NCBI GenBank assembly: GCA_963616935.1
Contig: CAVEMS010000002.1
Coordinates: forward strand, 62,001 to 126,000
DNA from: UBA4951 sp963616935
GTDB lineage: Bacteria > Bacillota_I > Bacilli_A > RFN20 > CAG-826
Length of the DNA: 64,000 nt
Direction: 5' to 3'
The translations under genes were made by a program, and so were the position numbers. Positions 16,620-25,016 of this stretch are shown piece by piece. Below the pieces are notes generated by a model that worked only from the letters and a program-made list of their open reading frames with translations, did not search any database and was not told the DNA's origin. Numbering within the stretch: the stretch's first letter is position 1; the number at the start of each line of letters is the position of its first letter.

Positions 16620-16645
16620 CAAAAAAAGCCCTCGAATGAGGGCCA
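16620..16645 (-). terminator. Terminator after the mraZ-rsmH operon
   Basis: On the minus strand GCCCTC-ATTC-GAGGGC is followed by TTTTTTTG. It lies about 20 nt past the stop of the small membrane protein gene and separates mraZ-rsmH from ftsA-ftsZ. Confidence 0.9.
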
Positions 16646-16663
16646 TGAAAGAGAGGCTAAGTT

Positions 16664-16915
16664 TTAAATAGCCATTGTGTTATGTGTTACGTAAGTGAGT
16701 TCGCCTTGGTTGAATCCGCTCGATCTATCCTCCTTCTTCTCTTCTTTTTTATTGCTTGCTTCCTCTTGAGCCTTAGCTTCGGCAATCGTATAGGTTATGC
16801 CGACTGGAATGGCCGCCAAAGAGAGAAAGAAAATGCCGAAAAGGAAGATCCCGAAGAAACCCCTGGCTCGGTAATAGGCTCTGCCATGTCCGGTTTTCTC
16901 TAATTTATTCTTCAT
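16664..16915 (-). CDS. Small single-pass membrane protein in the ftsL position
   Basis: 83 residues: a basic N-terminus (MKNKLEKTGHGRAYYRARG), one hydrophobic segment (about 20-45), then a charged polar tail (EAKAQEEASNKKEEKKEDR). A strong SD (AGGAGG) precedes the ATG. It follows rsmH by 12 nt, exactly where ftsL sits in the division cluster of other Firmicutes, and has the same bitopic topology. It lacks the long coiled coil expected of FtsL, so the identity is an inference from position only. Confidence 0.6.
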   Translation of the reverse strand: MKNKLEKTGHGRAYYRARGFFGIFLFGIFFLSLAAIPVGITYTIAEAKAQEEASNKKEEKKEDRSSGFNQGELTYVTHNTMAI

Positions 16916-16927
16916 TTCTCTTTCCTC

Positions 16928-17860
16928 CTATTTCTTTTCTATCGCGCGAAGCTTCGCGCTATGTGAACGGTTGTTCTCCGCTAATTCCGCCTCGCTTGGC
17001 AAGACGGCTTTCTTCGTTAAGTCGATGAAGGGCGCCTCTTCGATCTCGCTAGGCAATAGATTCGGGCCGTTTCTTGTCCCTTCCACTCTCGTAAGCGAAT
17101 GGAACGAATTCTTCACGAGCCTATCTTCTAAGCTATGGAAGGTGATGATCGCGATCCTGCCGCCTTTCTTTAAGACGCCAGGGAAATCGTCGAGCAACTT
17201 CTTCAGATTATCGAGCTCGCCGTTCGTTTCGATTCTTAGCGCTTGGAAGATCTGCTTAGCCGGATGTCCTTTTTTTGACAACGACTTCATCGGTTTGGCT
17301 TTTTTGATAATCTCGACCAATTCGCCAGTTGTTTCAATCGGCTTTTTCGCCCTTTCCTTGACGATTAAGGAAGCGACTCGGCCAGCATCCCTATCCTCGC
17401 CATAGAGGCGGAAGATGTTCGCTAATTCTTCGAATGAGTAGGTGTTGACGATGGTTTTCGCGCTTTTGGGCTGACTTTGATCCATCCTCATATCGAGAAC
17501 GGCGTCTTTTTTGTAGCTAAATCCTCTCTCGCCTTCGTCGAATTGCGGAGAGCTGACGCCCAAATCGGCCGTTATCCCATCCACCTTTTCGACTCCGATT
17601 TCCTTGAGTTTGGAAGCGAAGTCGGCGAAGTTCGAATGAATGATGGTGAAGTTATCCCCAATCGCTGAGAGTCTTTCCTTCGACTCTTCTATCGCCTCTT
17701 GATCCAAATCGAAGCAATATAGATGTCCTTTGGGGGCTCTTTTAAGGATGGCGCCCGACGTTCCTCCCCTTCCGAGTGTGAGGTCGACATACACCCCATC
17801 TTCCTTGATGGAGAGCATCTCGATCGTTTCGGACAAGAGAACGCTATAATGGGCGCTCAT
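16928..17860 (-). CDS. rsmH: 16S rRNA m4C1402 N4-methyltransferase RsmH
   Basis: 310 residues, normal length. The N-terminus HYSVLLSETIEML and the SAM-binding motif VDLTLGRGGTSGAIL identify the family, with GITADLGVSSPQFD and further on ALRIETNGELDNL and GGRIAIITFHSLEDRLVK. It methylates N4 of C1402 in 16S rRNA at the decoding centre. Its ATG overlaps the mraZ stop in an ATGA. The mraZ-rsmH order is standard for the division cluster. Confidence 0.97.
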   Translation of the reverse strand: MSAHYSVLLSETIEMLSIKEDGVYVDLTLGRGGTSGAILKRAPKGHLYCFDLDQEAIEESKERLSAIGDNFTIIHSNFADFASKLKEIGVEKVDGITADLGVSSPQFDEGERGFSYKKDAVLDMRMDQSQPKSAKTIVNTYSFEELANIFRLYGEDRDAGRVASLIVKERAKKPIETTGELVEIIKKAKPMKSLSKKGHPAKQIFQALRIETNGELDNLKKLLDDFPGVLKKGGRIAIITFHSLEDRLVKNSFHSLTRVEGTRNGPNLLPSEIEEAPFIDLTKKAVLPSEAELAENNRSHSAKLRAIEKK

Positions 17861-18300
17861 TCCTTATCTCCCGTTTTAGACAAGACATCGGCGATCTCCT
17901 CGAACCGCGCTTCTTCCTTGGCGAGATATTCTTCATAGGTCTTCTTGTTGAATACCTCGATATGGTCTAAAGCGCCGATGATGACCACTTCTTGCTCAAT
18001 GCCATAACGGTTTTTGATTTCCGTTGGCAAAGTGATGCGATCATGGCCATCGACATCGAGAGGGACGACGCTGGATGCGGCAAGGCGGGTGAAGCTTCTG
18101 GCGTTGCTATCGAAGTACGATAGCGATTCCAGTTTGGCTAAGAATTTCTGGAAGGAGTCCTCGGAATATAAAGACACTGCCCCTTCGAATCCTCGAAGGA
18201 GATAGAGACGAGACGGCATTTCCCCCATTAATTTGGAAGGAAGCAAAAGCCGGTTCTTCGAATCTAGGTTTCTTATGTAGGTTCCGAAATACTTTCCCAC
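17857..18300 (-). CDS. mraZ: Transcriptional regulator MraZ
   Basis: 147 residues with two AbrB-like repeats (GTYIRNLDSKNRLLLPSKL and VPLDVDGHDRITLPTEIKNR), each carrying the family's D-x-K/H-x-R core. It represses its own division cluster by binding short TGGGN repeats. I prefer the GTG at 18300 because AGGTGG sits at SD distance and MraZ proteins normally start one or two residues before the G-Y/F-x-H/T segment; the ATG at 18330 is possible. It is coupled to rsmH by ATGA. Confidence 0.93.
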   Translation of the reverse strand: MGKYFGTYIRNLDSKNRLLLPSKLMGEMPSRLYLLRGFEGAVSLYSEDSFQKFLAKLESLSYFDSNARSFTRLAASSVVPLDVDGHDRITLPTEIKNRYGIEQEVVIIGALDHIEVFNKKTYEEYLAKEEARFEEIADVLSKTGDKE

Positions 18301-18309
18301 TTTTTCCCA
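18295..18309 (-). promoter_or_regulatory. Two MraZ-type TGGGA boxes at the mraZ start
   Basis: TGGGA at 18309..18305 and 18299..18295 are separated by 5 nt (10-bp period), the spacing known for MraZ operators. The downstream copy overlaps the proposed GTG start codon and the upstream one overlaps the SD. Confidence 0.6.
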
Positions 18310-18420
18310 CCTTTGATAATAATCTATCATCCGTCTCGCGCTTAGGCAATAAGGAAAAAGAAGTTTTTTTCAAAAATTCCAATAGCCGTTTTTCGTGTTT
18401 TCGTTCTTTGCGAAACAAAA

Positions 18421-18448
18421 GAAAAAGCCATGCCGCCAAGAGCATGGC
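18421..18448 (-). terminator. Terminator of the pheS-pheT-yceD operon
   Basis: On the minus strand GCCATGC-TCTTGGCG-GCATGGC is followed by TTTTTC, 23 nt past the YceD-like stop. No rpmF (L32) gene follows, although it usually does. Confidence 0.85.
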
Positions 18449-18471
18449 CATCTCTATGAAAAATGCCGCAA

Positions 18472-18849
18472 TCAGCCTTCTTTATGCAAGACGATCGGGA
18501 TTCTGGAGATGATAAGAAGTCGCGCTAGGTCATCTAAATCGAAGCTATTCCCAGGGAAAATGCAGCCTTCGCTTTCTCCGTCTTCCTCCTCCATTATGGC
18601 AGTCGAATTCTCTTCGAAAGAAAGAGCGAGGTCGAAAGGCGTGCAATCGCTTGTGTCCTCCACTTCTAGCGTTGCATCTATCGCCATGTCGACGAGGATC
18701 ATGTCTTTGACCTTATAGACCTTCGCCTCATAGTGGCAGGATTTCGCTTTGTGGATGGGATATGGGAAAGCGTATCCGTCGAAGATGGTATCGAGCGAAT
18801 ACCGTTCTTCCTTTCCCTCGTGAATTGCGCTTTTGTTGATTTTCGTCAT
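18472..18849 (-). CDS. yceD: YceD/DUF177-family protein
   Basis: 125 residues. The pattern of an internal strand pair (YEAKVYKVKDMILVDMAIDATLEV), an acidic segment and a C-terminal helix followed by LLIISRIPIVLH matches DUF177 proteins, which affect 23S rRNA accumulation. The Cys pair found in many members is reduced to a single Cys (DTSDCTPFDL). It overlaps pheT by 4 bp (ATGA). rpmF, the usual partner, is absent here. The family call is moderate because the sequence is divergent. Confidence 0.6.
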   Translation of the reverse strand: MTKINKSAIHEGKEERYSLDTIFDGYAFPYPIHKAKSCHYEAKVYKVKDMILVDMAIDATLEVEDTSDCTPFDLALSFEENSTAIMEEEDGESEGCIFPGNSFDLDDLARLLIISRIPIVLHKEG

Positions 18850-21239
18850 GAGCGTACCTCAGCCAAGAATTGGCTCCGTAATGCGTTGATTGCTTTATCC
18901 ATCATCTCTTTCGTCTCGGCTTCTAAGAGAGTTCCTTCTTCCTTCCTCATGGTTATATGGAGGGCGATCGATTTCTTCCCAGCCTCGATCTTATCGCCTT
19001 GATAGAGGTCGAAAATCGCGACTTTCTCGATTCTCTTATCGAGCTTCGAGATGGCGGATTTGATGTTTTCGTAAGAGATCGATTCATCGCAAAGGAAGGC
19101 AATGTCCCTAGTGACGCTTGGGAAACGGGATGGGATGCTTGCCTTATCGGGCGAGCTCTTAAGGGCCAATATCTCATCGAGATCGAGTTCGACGACGGCT
19201 ATAGGAGCCTTGGAAAGTCCGATTTTGTCTTTGTAGGTCGGATGGAGTTCGCCATAGACAGCCACCGCTTTCTTGCCAAGGAGCAAACGCTCGGCGCGAT
19301 AAGGGTGGAATTCCTCCCCGAGATTCGTGTCGTGACGGAAACGGTTCGGCGATAGTTTGAGCAATGAGAGGATGGCGTCCACATAGCCTTTGGCGCTATA
19401 GAAATCGTATGGGCGCTTAGATAGTTCGCCGCTTATCTTCTCCTCGCCCGACAAAACGATGGCAAGCCTCTTGCCTTGGTAAGAAAGGGCATCGACGTCG
19501 CTTACCTCGAAAATGCCGAAATCCTTCTCTTGGCGCGACGAGTTATAGATAGCGACGTCAAGCAATGACGAAAGCAATGACGTCCTTAGACATTTCCTTT
19601 CTTCAGTCAGTGGGTTCTTTATCGAATAATGCTCGTATTTGCCGAGCTCTTCGAAGGAAAGCACGTCCGTCTCGCTTCTTAAGCTATAGGTAATCGTCTC
19701 GTATAAGCCGTTGTCGCGAAGGAAATGGCGGATGCTTCTGACGGCTTTTTGCTTCTCGTTAAGGCCGCCAGCCCCATTTAAAGGCAACGTCGGTAGCGTC
19801 GAGACGATGTTTTGGTATCCAAGCAAGCGGATCGTCTCCTCCGAGAGATCCTCCTTGGCTTTTAGATCCATGCGGAAAGAAGGGACTTTCGCGACGAACT
19901 TATCGCCTTCGAGGTCCTTTATCTCAACGTGGTCGCGACGAAGGACATCGAGGATCGCGCCTTTATCGAAGGAAGTTCCCAAACGCTTATTGATATAGCC
20001 GACGTCAGTTTCGATGACGGTGTCCTTATGTTCGTATTCGTCGTAAGGCGAAATGGAATAGATTTCTGCTGGCTCCGCCTCTTCTTCTAGCAACGAGACG
20101 ATGGCCGTAAGAGCGGTCTTTTGGATTTCAGGCGAGACTCCCTTAACGAAACGGGAGCTGCTATCGCTGGATAATCCAAGTCGCGAAGACGTCCTTCTAA
20201 TCGAGGCGCCGTCGAATAAAGCGCATTCGACCAAAACATCTTTGGTGTTTTCGGTGATCGATGCCTCTTTGGAGGTCATAATACCGGCCAAGCACAAAGG
20301 AGCGTTGGCATCGCAAACGACCAAATCGCCCTTCTTAAGCTCGAATCGCTTTTCGTCGAGCGTCACGAATTCACCCTCATAGTCATCTTTGACGACGAGT
20401 TCTTCGTTTTTGATCGACGAATAATCGTACATATTGACGGGCTCGCCAGTCAGAAGCATCACATAATTGCCGATGTCGACGACGTTATTGATCGGCCTGA
20501 TGCCAGAGCTAAGGAGCGCTTCTTTGATGTATTTCGGGGATTCCTTGATCTTTATCCCTTTTAGCAATGCGCCATGAAATATCTTGCACTTCTCCGTTTG
20601 GCTTCCTAGATGGAAGGAAGATTCTTTGACGGGAACGGCCTTGAATTCCTCGAGTTTATATGGCGCATCGAGGATGGCGCTAAGTTCGCGGGCGATGTTC
20701 CAAACGCTTAGCAAATCGCCGCGATTGGCGAGCAACTCAAGCTCCAAAACGACGTCGTCGAGGCCAAGATAGCCAAGGACGTCGGTTTCGCCGACTGGCG
20801 CATCGCTAGGAAGCTCCTCGATTCCGGAGACTTGCTTCTCGCTAAGAAATTTCTTATCGACGCCAAGTTCAAGCAAGGAGCAGCACATGCCATCGCTATC
20901 GATGCCGCGAATCTGGCTTTTGACGATTGTAACTTCAGGTAAAACGGCGCCTTCCCTTGCGACTATCACCTTAAGCCCTTTTCTGGCGTTAGGCGCTCCG
21001 CAGACGATTTGGTGCACTCCATATTCCTTGCCTTCATTGACGGAAAGGATATGAAGGTGGTCGCTATCTGGGTGATTCTCGCAAGAAAGTATTTCGCCGA
21101 TCACAAGATTGGTCCCTTTGGCCAATCTATTGATCGAATCGACCTCGATTCCGGCGAAAGTGAGTTTCGAGGCGATCTCTTCGGGGGTATATTTCGACAA
21201 ATCCAAGTATTTGCCGAGCCATTTTAGTGATGCTTTCAT
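18846..21239 (-). CDS. pheT: Phenylalanyl-tRNA synthetase beta subunit
   Basis: 797 residues, full length. The N-terminal part (MKASLKWLGKYLDL), the OB-fold EMAP-like domain (VIGEILSCENHPDSDHLHIL), the B3/B4 editing domain, B5 (YINKRLGTSFDKGAILDVL), the catalytic-like domain (LRTSLLSSLLDVAIYNSSRQ) and the C-terminal FDX anticodon domain (SRFPSVTRDIAFLCDESISY) are all in order. With PheS it forms the alpha2beta2 enzyme that charges tRNA-Phe. It follows pheS by 12 nt and overlaps the yceD-like gene. Confidence 0.97.
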   Translation of the reverse strand: MKASLKWLGKYLDLSKYTPEEIASKLTFAGIEVDSINRLAKGTNLVIGEILSCENHPDSDHLHILSVNEGKEYGVHQIVCGAPNARKGLKVIVAREGAVLPEVTIVKSQIRGIDSDGMCCSLLELGVDKKFLSEKQVSGIEELPSDAPVGETDVLGYLGLDDVVLELELLANRGDLLSVWNIARELSAILDAPYKLEEFKAVPVKESSFHLGSQTEKCKIFHGALLKGIKIKESPKYIKEALLSSGIRPINNVVDIGNYVMLLTGEPVNMYDYSSIKNEELVVKDDYEGEFVTLDEKRFELKKGDLVVCDANAPLCLAGIMTSKEASITENTKDVLVECALFDGASIRRTSSRLGLSSDSSSRFVKGVSPEIQKTALTAIVSLLEEEAEPAEIYSISPYDEYEHKDTVIETDVGYINKRLGTSFDKGAILDVLRRDHVEIKDLEGDKFVAKVPSFRMDLKAKEDLSEETIRLLGYQNIVSTLPTLPLNGAGGLNEKQKAVRSIRHFLRDNGLYETITYSLRSETDVLSFEELGKYEHYSIKNPLTEERKCLRTSLLSSLLDVAIYNSSRQEKDFGIFEVSDVDALSYQGKRLAIVLSGEEKISGELSKRPYDFYSAKGYVDAILSLLKLSPNRFRHDTNLGEEFHPYRAERLLLGKKAVAVYGELHPTYKDKIGLSKAPIAVVELDLDEILALKSSPDKASIPSRFPSVTRDIAFLCDESISYENIKSAISKLDKRIEKVAIFDLYQGDKIEAGKKSIALHITMRKEEGTLLEAETKEMMDKAINALRSQFLAEVRS

Positions 21240-21251
21240 TTTCTCTCTCCT

Positions 21252-22292
21252 CTATTTCTCGTGGAAGGACTCCAAGAAGCGGATGTCATTCGAATAGATC
21301 CTTCTGATATCGTCGATGCCGTATCTAAGCAAGGCGACACGCTCGATTCCAACACCGAAAGCGAAACCGCTATAGACGTCAGGATCGTACCCGCACATCC
21401 TTAGGACGTTAGGATGGACTTCGCCAGCGCCAAGGATTTCGATCCAGCCGGTGCCTTTGCACATCGAGCAGCCTTTTCCACCGCATTTGGCGCAGCTTAC
21501 GTCGACTTCGACGCTTGGCTCGGTGAAGGGGAAATAAGAGCTTCTAAGGCGGATTTCCCTCTTTTCGCCGAACATCTTCTTGACGAATAGCTCAAGCGTT
21601 CCCTTCAAATCGGCGATTGATATTCCCTTATCGATAAGAAGCCCTTCGATTTGCCCGAATTGATGGCTATGGGTCATGTCGTCGTCGTCTCTTCTATAGC
21701 ACTTGCCTGGGCAAATTATCCTAAGCGGCTCTTTCTTCTCGTTATCAAGCATCGCATGGGCTTGGGCAGCCGAGGTCTGGGTCCTAAGAAGCAACGAATC
21801 GCTGATATAGAAGGTGTCTTGCATATCGCGCGCCGGGTGATCCTTAGGGACGTTAAGGAGCTCGAAATTGTAGTGATCGCTTTCGACATCCCTTCCTTCC
21901 ACCACTTTAAAGCCCATCGAAGCGAAGATATCGGTCATCTCGTCGACGATTATCCAATATGGATTGGTGGCGCCCGTTTTTAGCGATCTAGAGGGCAAGG
22001 TCAAATCGATTTTCTCGCTCTCGAGTTTTTTCTTAAGGGTTTCCTCGGCGATCGCCTTGGCTTTCGCGTTATAGGCCGCTTCGACCTTCGCTTTGGCGTC
22101 GTTAATGAGTTTGCCAAAGGCTCCGCGCTCACTCGGCTCGATTTCTTTCATATGCCCCATAAGCAGGCTGATTTTGCCTTTCTTCGCCAAGTATTTGGCG
22201 TAATAGGCGTTTAATGCGCTCTCATCGCTAATCGTTTCGATTTCGCTAAGCGCAAGCGCAGTGACCTCTGCTACTTCGTCTTTCGGTTCCAT
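21252..22292 (-). CDS. pheS: Phenylalanyl-tRNA synthetase alpha subunit
   Basis: 346 residues with an N-terminal coiled coil for tRNA contact and a class II catalytic core: motif 1 region NPYWIIVDEMTDIFASMGF, motif 2 around LRIICPGKCYRRDD, motif 3 GFAFGVGIERVALLRYGI. A CxxCxGKGCSxC knuckle (CAKCGGKGCSMCKGTGW) lies before motif 3, as in many Firmicutes. I chose ATG 22292, with a strong SD (TTAGGAGG). The longer open frame runs through the T-box terminator and is not real. It is first in the pheS-pheT-yceD operon and controlled by the upstream T-box. Confidence 0.97.
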   Translation of the reverse strand: MEPKDEVAEVTALALSEIETISDESALNAYYAKYLAKKGKISLLMGHMKEIEPSERGAFGKLINDAKAKVEAAYNAKAKAIAEETLKKKLESEKIDLTLPSRSLKTGATNPYWIIVDEMTDIFASMGFKVVEGRDVESDHYNFELLNVPKDHPARDMQDTFYISDSLLLRTQTSAAQAHAMLDNEKKEPLRIICPGKCYRRDDDDMTHSHQFGQIEGLLIDKGISIADLKGTLELFVKKMFGEKREIRLRSSYFPFTEPSVEVDVSCAKCGGKGCSMCKGTGWIEILGAGEVHPNVLRMCGYDPDVYSGFAFGVGIERVALLRYGIDDIRRIYSNDIRFLESFHEK

Positions 22293-22309
22293 AATGCCTC
22301 CTAAATAAT

Positions 22310-22507
22310 AAAAAGGGCATGGAGAGCGAATAACCGCGGTGCCATCCCCATTCGTGAACTTCTCACGCACTAATTAGCTATAACCCGCAACGGAGGGGAT
22401 CTCTCCCCCGCTCTCCAAGGTGAATTCGCCGATCGCTCTTTGGGGCGGTTTCTCTATTCGCCCTTTCCCAGTATAAAGAGGAGGATCGGTTACTCTTCTC
22501 TTCAACG
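22310..22507 (-). promoter_or_regulatory. T-box riboswitch (tRNA-Phe) upstream of pheS
   Basis: The T-box sequence TGGCACCGCGG is at 22344..22334. It also forms the 5' part of a terminator hairpin (GGGGATGG pairing with CCATGCCC, then TTTTT) ending near 22310. In Stem I the specifier codon TTC (22424..22422), followed by A, faces an AGTA-type internal-loop strand, bounded by CCGATC/GATCGG. Uncharged tRNA-Phe should pair with TTC and with the T-box to favour the antiterminator, raising pheST expression when Phe-tRNA is low. Confidence 0.93.
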
Positions 22508-22513
22508 AACGAG

Positions 22514-22519
22514 ATTATA
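22514..22519 (-). promoter_or_regulatory. -10 box of the pheS T-box leader
   Basis: TATAAT at 22519..22514 on the minus strand, just before the Stem I region. A weak TTTTCA/TCTTTT lies at the -35 position. Confidence 0.5.
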
Positions 22520-22547
22520 TTACGCTCTTTTCTATGAAAAGATAGCA

Positions 22548-23627
22548 CTAGGATAGCCAAATCGAGCGATCGGAAAGGTTAGAGGGAAACTCAAAAGAGC
22601 ATTCCTCTTCGTCTAGAAAGTCCCCTATCGCCGATATATCGATTGAAGACAAGCCGCTATCGCCTTCGCCTAAGTCCACCGAAAGAGAGGAAACGACACC
22701 CACGTAAAGCGGTTCCTCTTCGTTAAACGCGTAGGTTATATCCGCCGAAACGGATTTGATCTTGGAAACGAATTCCTTGGCCTCTTCTTTCTTATCGGCG
22801 CTCTCTTCGCTATCGAAAAGAATATCGATGAAATCATTGGCTTTCTCTTTTAAGGAAGGCAAATCGTCATATCGATATGATAGATAGGTGCTCGGATCGC
22901 CATCATAGCAATAGAAATGCGCCTCTCCTTCCCCTATCGCCTCTTGGACGTTTTTGCGTAGGGAAGTCGCAAGGGCTGGCATCTTCGAATTGAGGGGAAA
23001 GGCGAAATCGCCTTTTTCGAAAACGTCGGTAAGATCGATATAAGAACGCTCATTGAATTCCTTTTCGGGATAGACGCTAGAAAGGAAAGCGCGAGTAAGG
23101 GCCGCCTTCGAAGCGTCTAAGTATAGCCCCGTTTCTTTATCGATCGTCGCCAAATAGCCTTTCAATCCTTGCCTAAACGGGAGATCCAAGCCGTCTTCCT
23201 CGCCCTTTAGTTCGAGATAGATATCGTTAGAGCCAAATTCCATCTTGCATTCGTCTTTCTTATCTAGCGAAAGGGCTTTAAAGGAAAGATCGTCGCAATA
23301 GGCATCTAACGTATAGTGTTTTTTGCCCTCTATCTCACTAGAAGAAGAGCCACCGGCGCTAAAAGAGGAATCGCTAGCGAAAGAAAGCGAAATCAGCGGC
23401 GTATCCTCGTCTTTGTTCGACAGCGAAAGCCCCTGGTTCTTTCTCGAAAGGTAGTTCGATAGGGATCCTTCGAGGTCGCTTAGGGCCAAATTGACGTTAT
23501 CCACCGCTTTCTTGACGTCGGCGTCTGTCGAATCGCACGAGGAAGAGATGGAATCGGGATTAGTGCCGCATCCAGCCAATAACGTCAGCGCTCCGAAAGC
23601 CAATAACGCGATTTTTTCTTTCTTCAT
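22548..23627 (-). CDS. Lipoprotein of unknown function
   Basis: 359 residues. The signal MKKEKIALLAFGALTLLAGC has a lipobox (LAGC, Cys20). The mature part is rich in Ser, Asp and Glu, with repeated LSLDKKDE-, SYRYDDLPSLKEK- and ISAIGDFLDEEE-type segments, and is predicted extracellular. No known domain recognised. Its ATG overlaps the stop of the upstream rRNA methyltransferase (ATGA), so it sits at the end of the operon ABC exporter - YgjP-like - methyltransferase - lipoprotein. Confidence 0.75.
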   Translation of the reverse strand: MKKEKIALLAFGALTLLAGCGTNPDSISSSCDSTDADVKKAVDNVNLALSDLEGSLSNYLSRKNQGLSLSNKDEDTPLISLSFASDSSFSAGGSSSSEIEGKKHYTLDAYCDDLSFKALSLDKKDECKMEFGSNDIYLELKGEEDGLDLPFRQGLKGYLATIDKETGLYLDASKAALTRAFLSSVYPEKEFNERSYIDLTDVFEKGDFAFPLNSKMPALATSLRKNVQEAIGEGEAHFYCYDGDPSTYLSYRYDDLPSLKEKANDFIDILFDSEESADKKEEAKEFVSKIKSVSADITYAFNEEEPLYVGVVSSLSVDLGEGDSGLSSIDISAIGDFLDEEECSFEFPSNLSDRSIWLS

Positions 23628-24370
23628 CTCTCTTTCCTCCCGAATAGCTCATACATTAGGATGCCGCCGGCCACGCCGACGTTTAGGGAATCGATTCCGT
23701 CCATCTCGATTCTGATTCTGATATCGGAGATTTCGTTTATCCTAGGATCGACGCCCTTGCCTTCGTTGCCTAATATCAAGGCGAATTTCCTGTCGATTTT
23801 CTCGACTTCCCTTAACGAAGTGGCATTCTTAAGATCCGTGCTAGCCAACAGATACCCGGATTCCCGCAAGCGCTTGACGTCGTCGAGGACATCATCGTTA
23901 TCGGAAACCATGACGTTCAATTTGAAAATCGCCCCTTGCGAAGCCATAAGGACCTTATGCGAATAGGCATAGGCGGTTCTTTTCGAAAGGTATACGTTAT
24001 GATAGCCGAAAGATAAGGCACTCCTTAATAAGGTGCCGACGTTTCCTGGATCCTGAATATCGTCTAGATAGATGAGGTCGCTATCGATATCGAAGGAGAT
24101 ATCGGTTCTTTTCTTGCATAGGGCGACGATTCCTTCTGGCGACTTCGAACTCGCCATTTTCTCGATGACCGGCATCGAAACGGCGTATTGGGGGATTTTC
24201 GCATCGGGATAATAACGGTCGACCGAATAAATCTCCGCGGCCATCTTCGCTTCGAGAGCCATCTCGACGAGATGATATCCTTCGACGAGGAAAAAATCGC
24301 TTTTGCCTTTGCTTTTCGCCAGGGCGTTAAGCACCTTAGGATTGTTTCTTGAGACGATTCTTTCCCTCAT
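23624..24370 (-). CDS. SpoU/TrmH-family rRNA methyltransferase
   Basis: 248 residues. An N-terminal substrate-binding domain (IVSRNNPKVLNALAKSK) is followed by the SPOUT knot with its three motifs: LDDIQDPGNVGTLLRSA, LILGNEGKGVD and DSLNVGVAGGILMYEL. It methylates the 2'-OH of a nucleotide in rRNA (RlmB-like) or tRNA; which one cannot be told. It overlaps the upstream metalloprotease gene by 35 nt and the downstream lipoprotein by 4. Confidence 0.92.
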   Translation of the reverse strand: MRERIVSRNNPKVLNALAKSKGKSDFFLVEGYHLVEMALEAKMAAEIYSVDRYYPDAKIPQYAVSMPVIEKMASSKSPEGIVALCKKRTDISFDIDSDLIYLDDIQDPGNVGTLLRSALSFGYHNVYLSKRTAYAYSHKVLMASQGAIFKLNVMVSDNDDVLDDVKRLRESGYLLASTDLKNATSLREVEKIDRKFALILGNEGKGVDPRINEISDIRIRIEMDGIDSLNVGVAGGILMYELFGRKER

Positions 24371-25016
24371 AGTCGCGATGGATCAATTCCTTTCGGCATT
24401 CCAGATAATCTGGGAAAGCCGCTAAAAGTTTAGCATAAAAACGCCGTCCATGATTACTTATGAAATCATGGGTCAGCTCATGGGCTATCACGCTGTCGAT
24501 GGCCCTAGGCCTATAATGCACAAGCGTCAAGGCGAAGCTTATCTCTCTTTTTCTCGGATGATAGATGCCATAGGCGCTTTTTAGTTCCTTGACTTTAAAG
24601 CTTATCGGCTTTTTGTTTCCCATTTCTTCCATCCAATACCCGATTCGCGAGGAAATGTAATCGCTTAGTAGTCCCTTTAGGTAATCTCTTTTCCCATTCT
24701 CATCTAACGAATCATATATGCCAGACGGTTTCTTCTCGCCGAAAAGGTAAATATATCCATCGCCAATAGGCTGATTTATCTCTTTCTTCTCTTTCTTTTT
24801 AAGAAGTTTCGGAATCGATTTGACGACGAATGAATCGAGCTCGTTCTCCCGATAGCGGAACGAGGCTCTCATCTCGAAAGAGCCGTCTTTCTTTAGGCTT
24901 AGCGAGGCGCTTCCCCTCCTTTTTGAGGTGTATATCAAAAGATATTCGTAACGGACTCCCGCCACAAAAACGCTCCTAAGCTCTCTTTTTTCCACTTCTT
25001 TTCGATTCTTAGCCAT
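24336..25016 (-). CDS. YgjP-like metallopeptidase (DUF45)
   Basis: 226 residues. The zinc site VIAHELTHDFISNHGRRFY (HExxH plus a downstream NHGxxF) defines the YgjP/WLM-like family of predicted metalloproteases. The N-terminal half is a basic beta-rich region (GSASLSLKKDGSFEMRASF, then KKKEKKEINQPIGDGYIYLFG). No signal peptide. It starts immediately after the ABC transporter stop and overlaps the methyltransferase, so it belongs to the same operon. Substrate unknown. Confidence 0.85.
   Translation of the reverse strand: MAKNRKEVEKRELRSVFVAGVRYEYLLIYTSKRRGSASLSLKKDGSFEMRASFRYRENELDSFVVKSIPKLLKKKEKKEINQPIGDGYIYLFGEKKPSGIYDSLDENGKRDYLKGLLSDYISSRIGYWMEEMGNKKPISFKVKELKSAYGIYHPRKREISFALTLVHYRPRAIDSVIAHELTHDFISNHGRRFYAKLLAAFPDYLECRKELIHRDYEGKNRLKKQS

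Noticed and set aside
18331..18471. rpmF (L32) expected after yceD
   Set aside because: No L32-like reading frame; a terminator directly follows the YceD-like gene.
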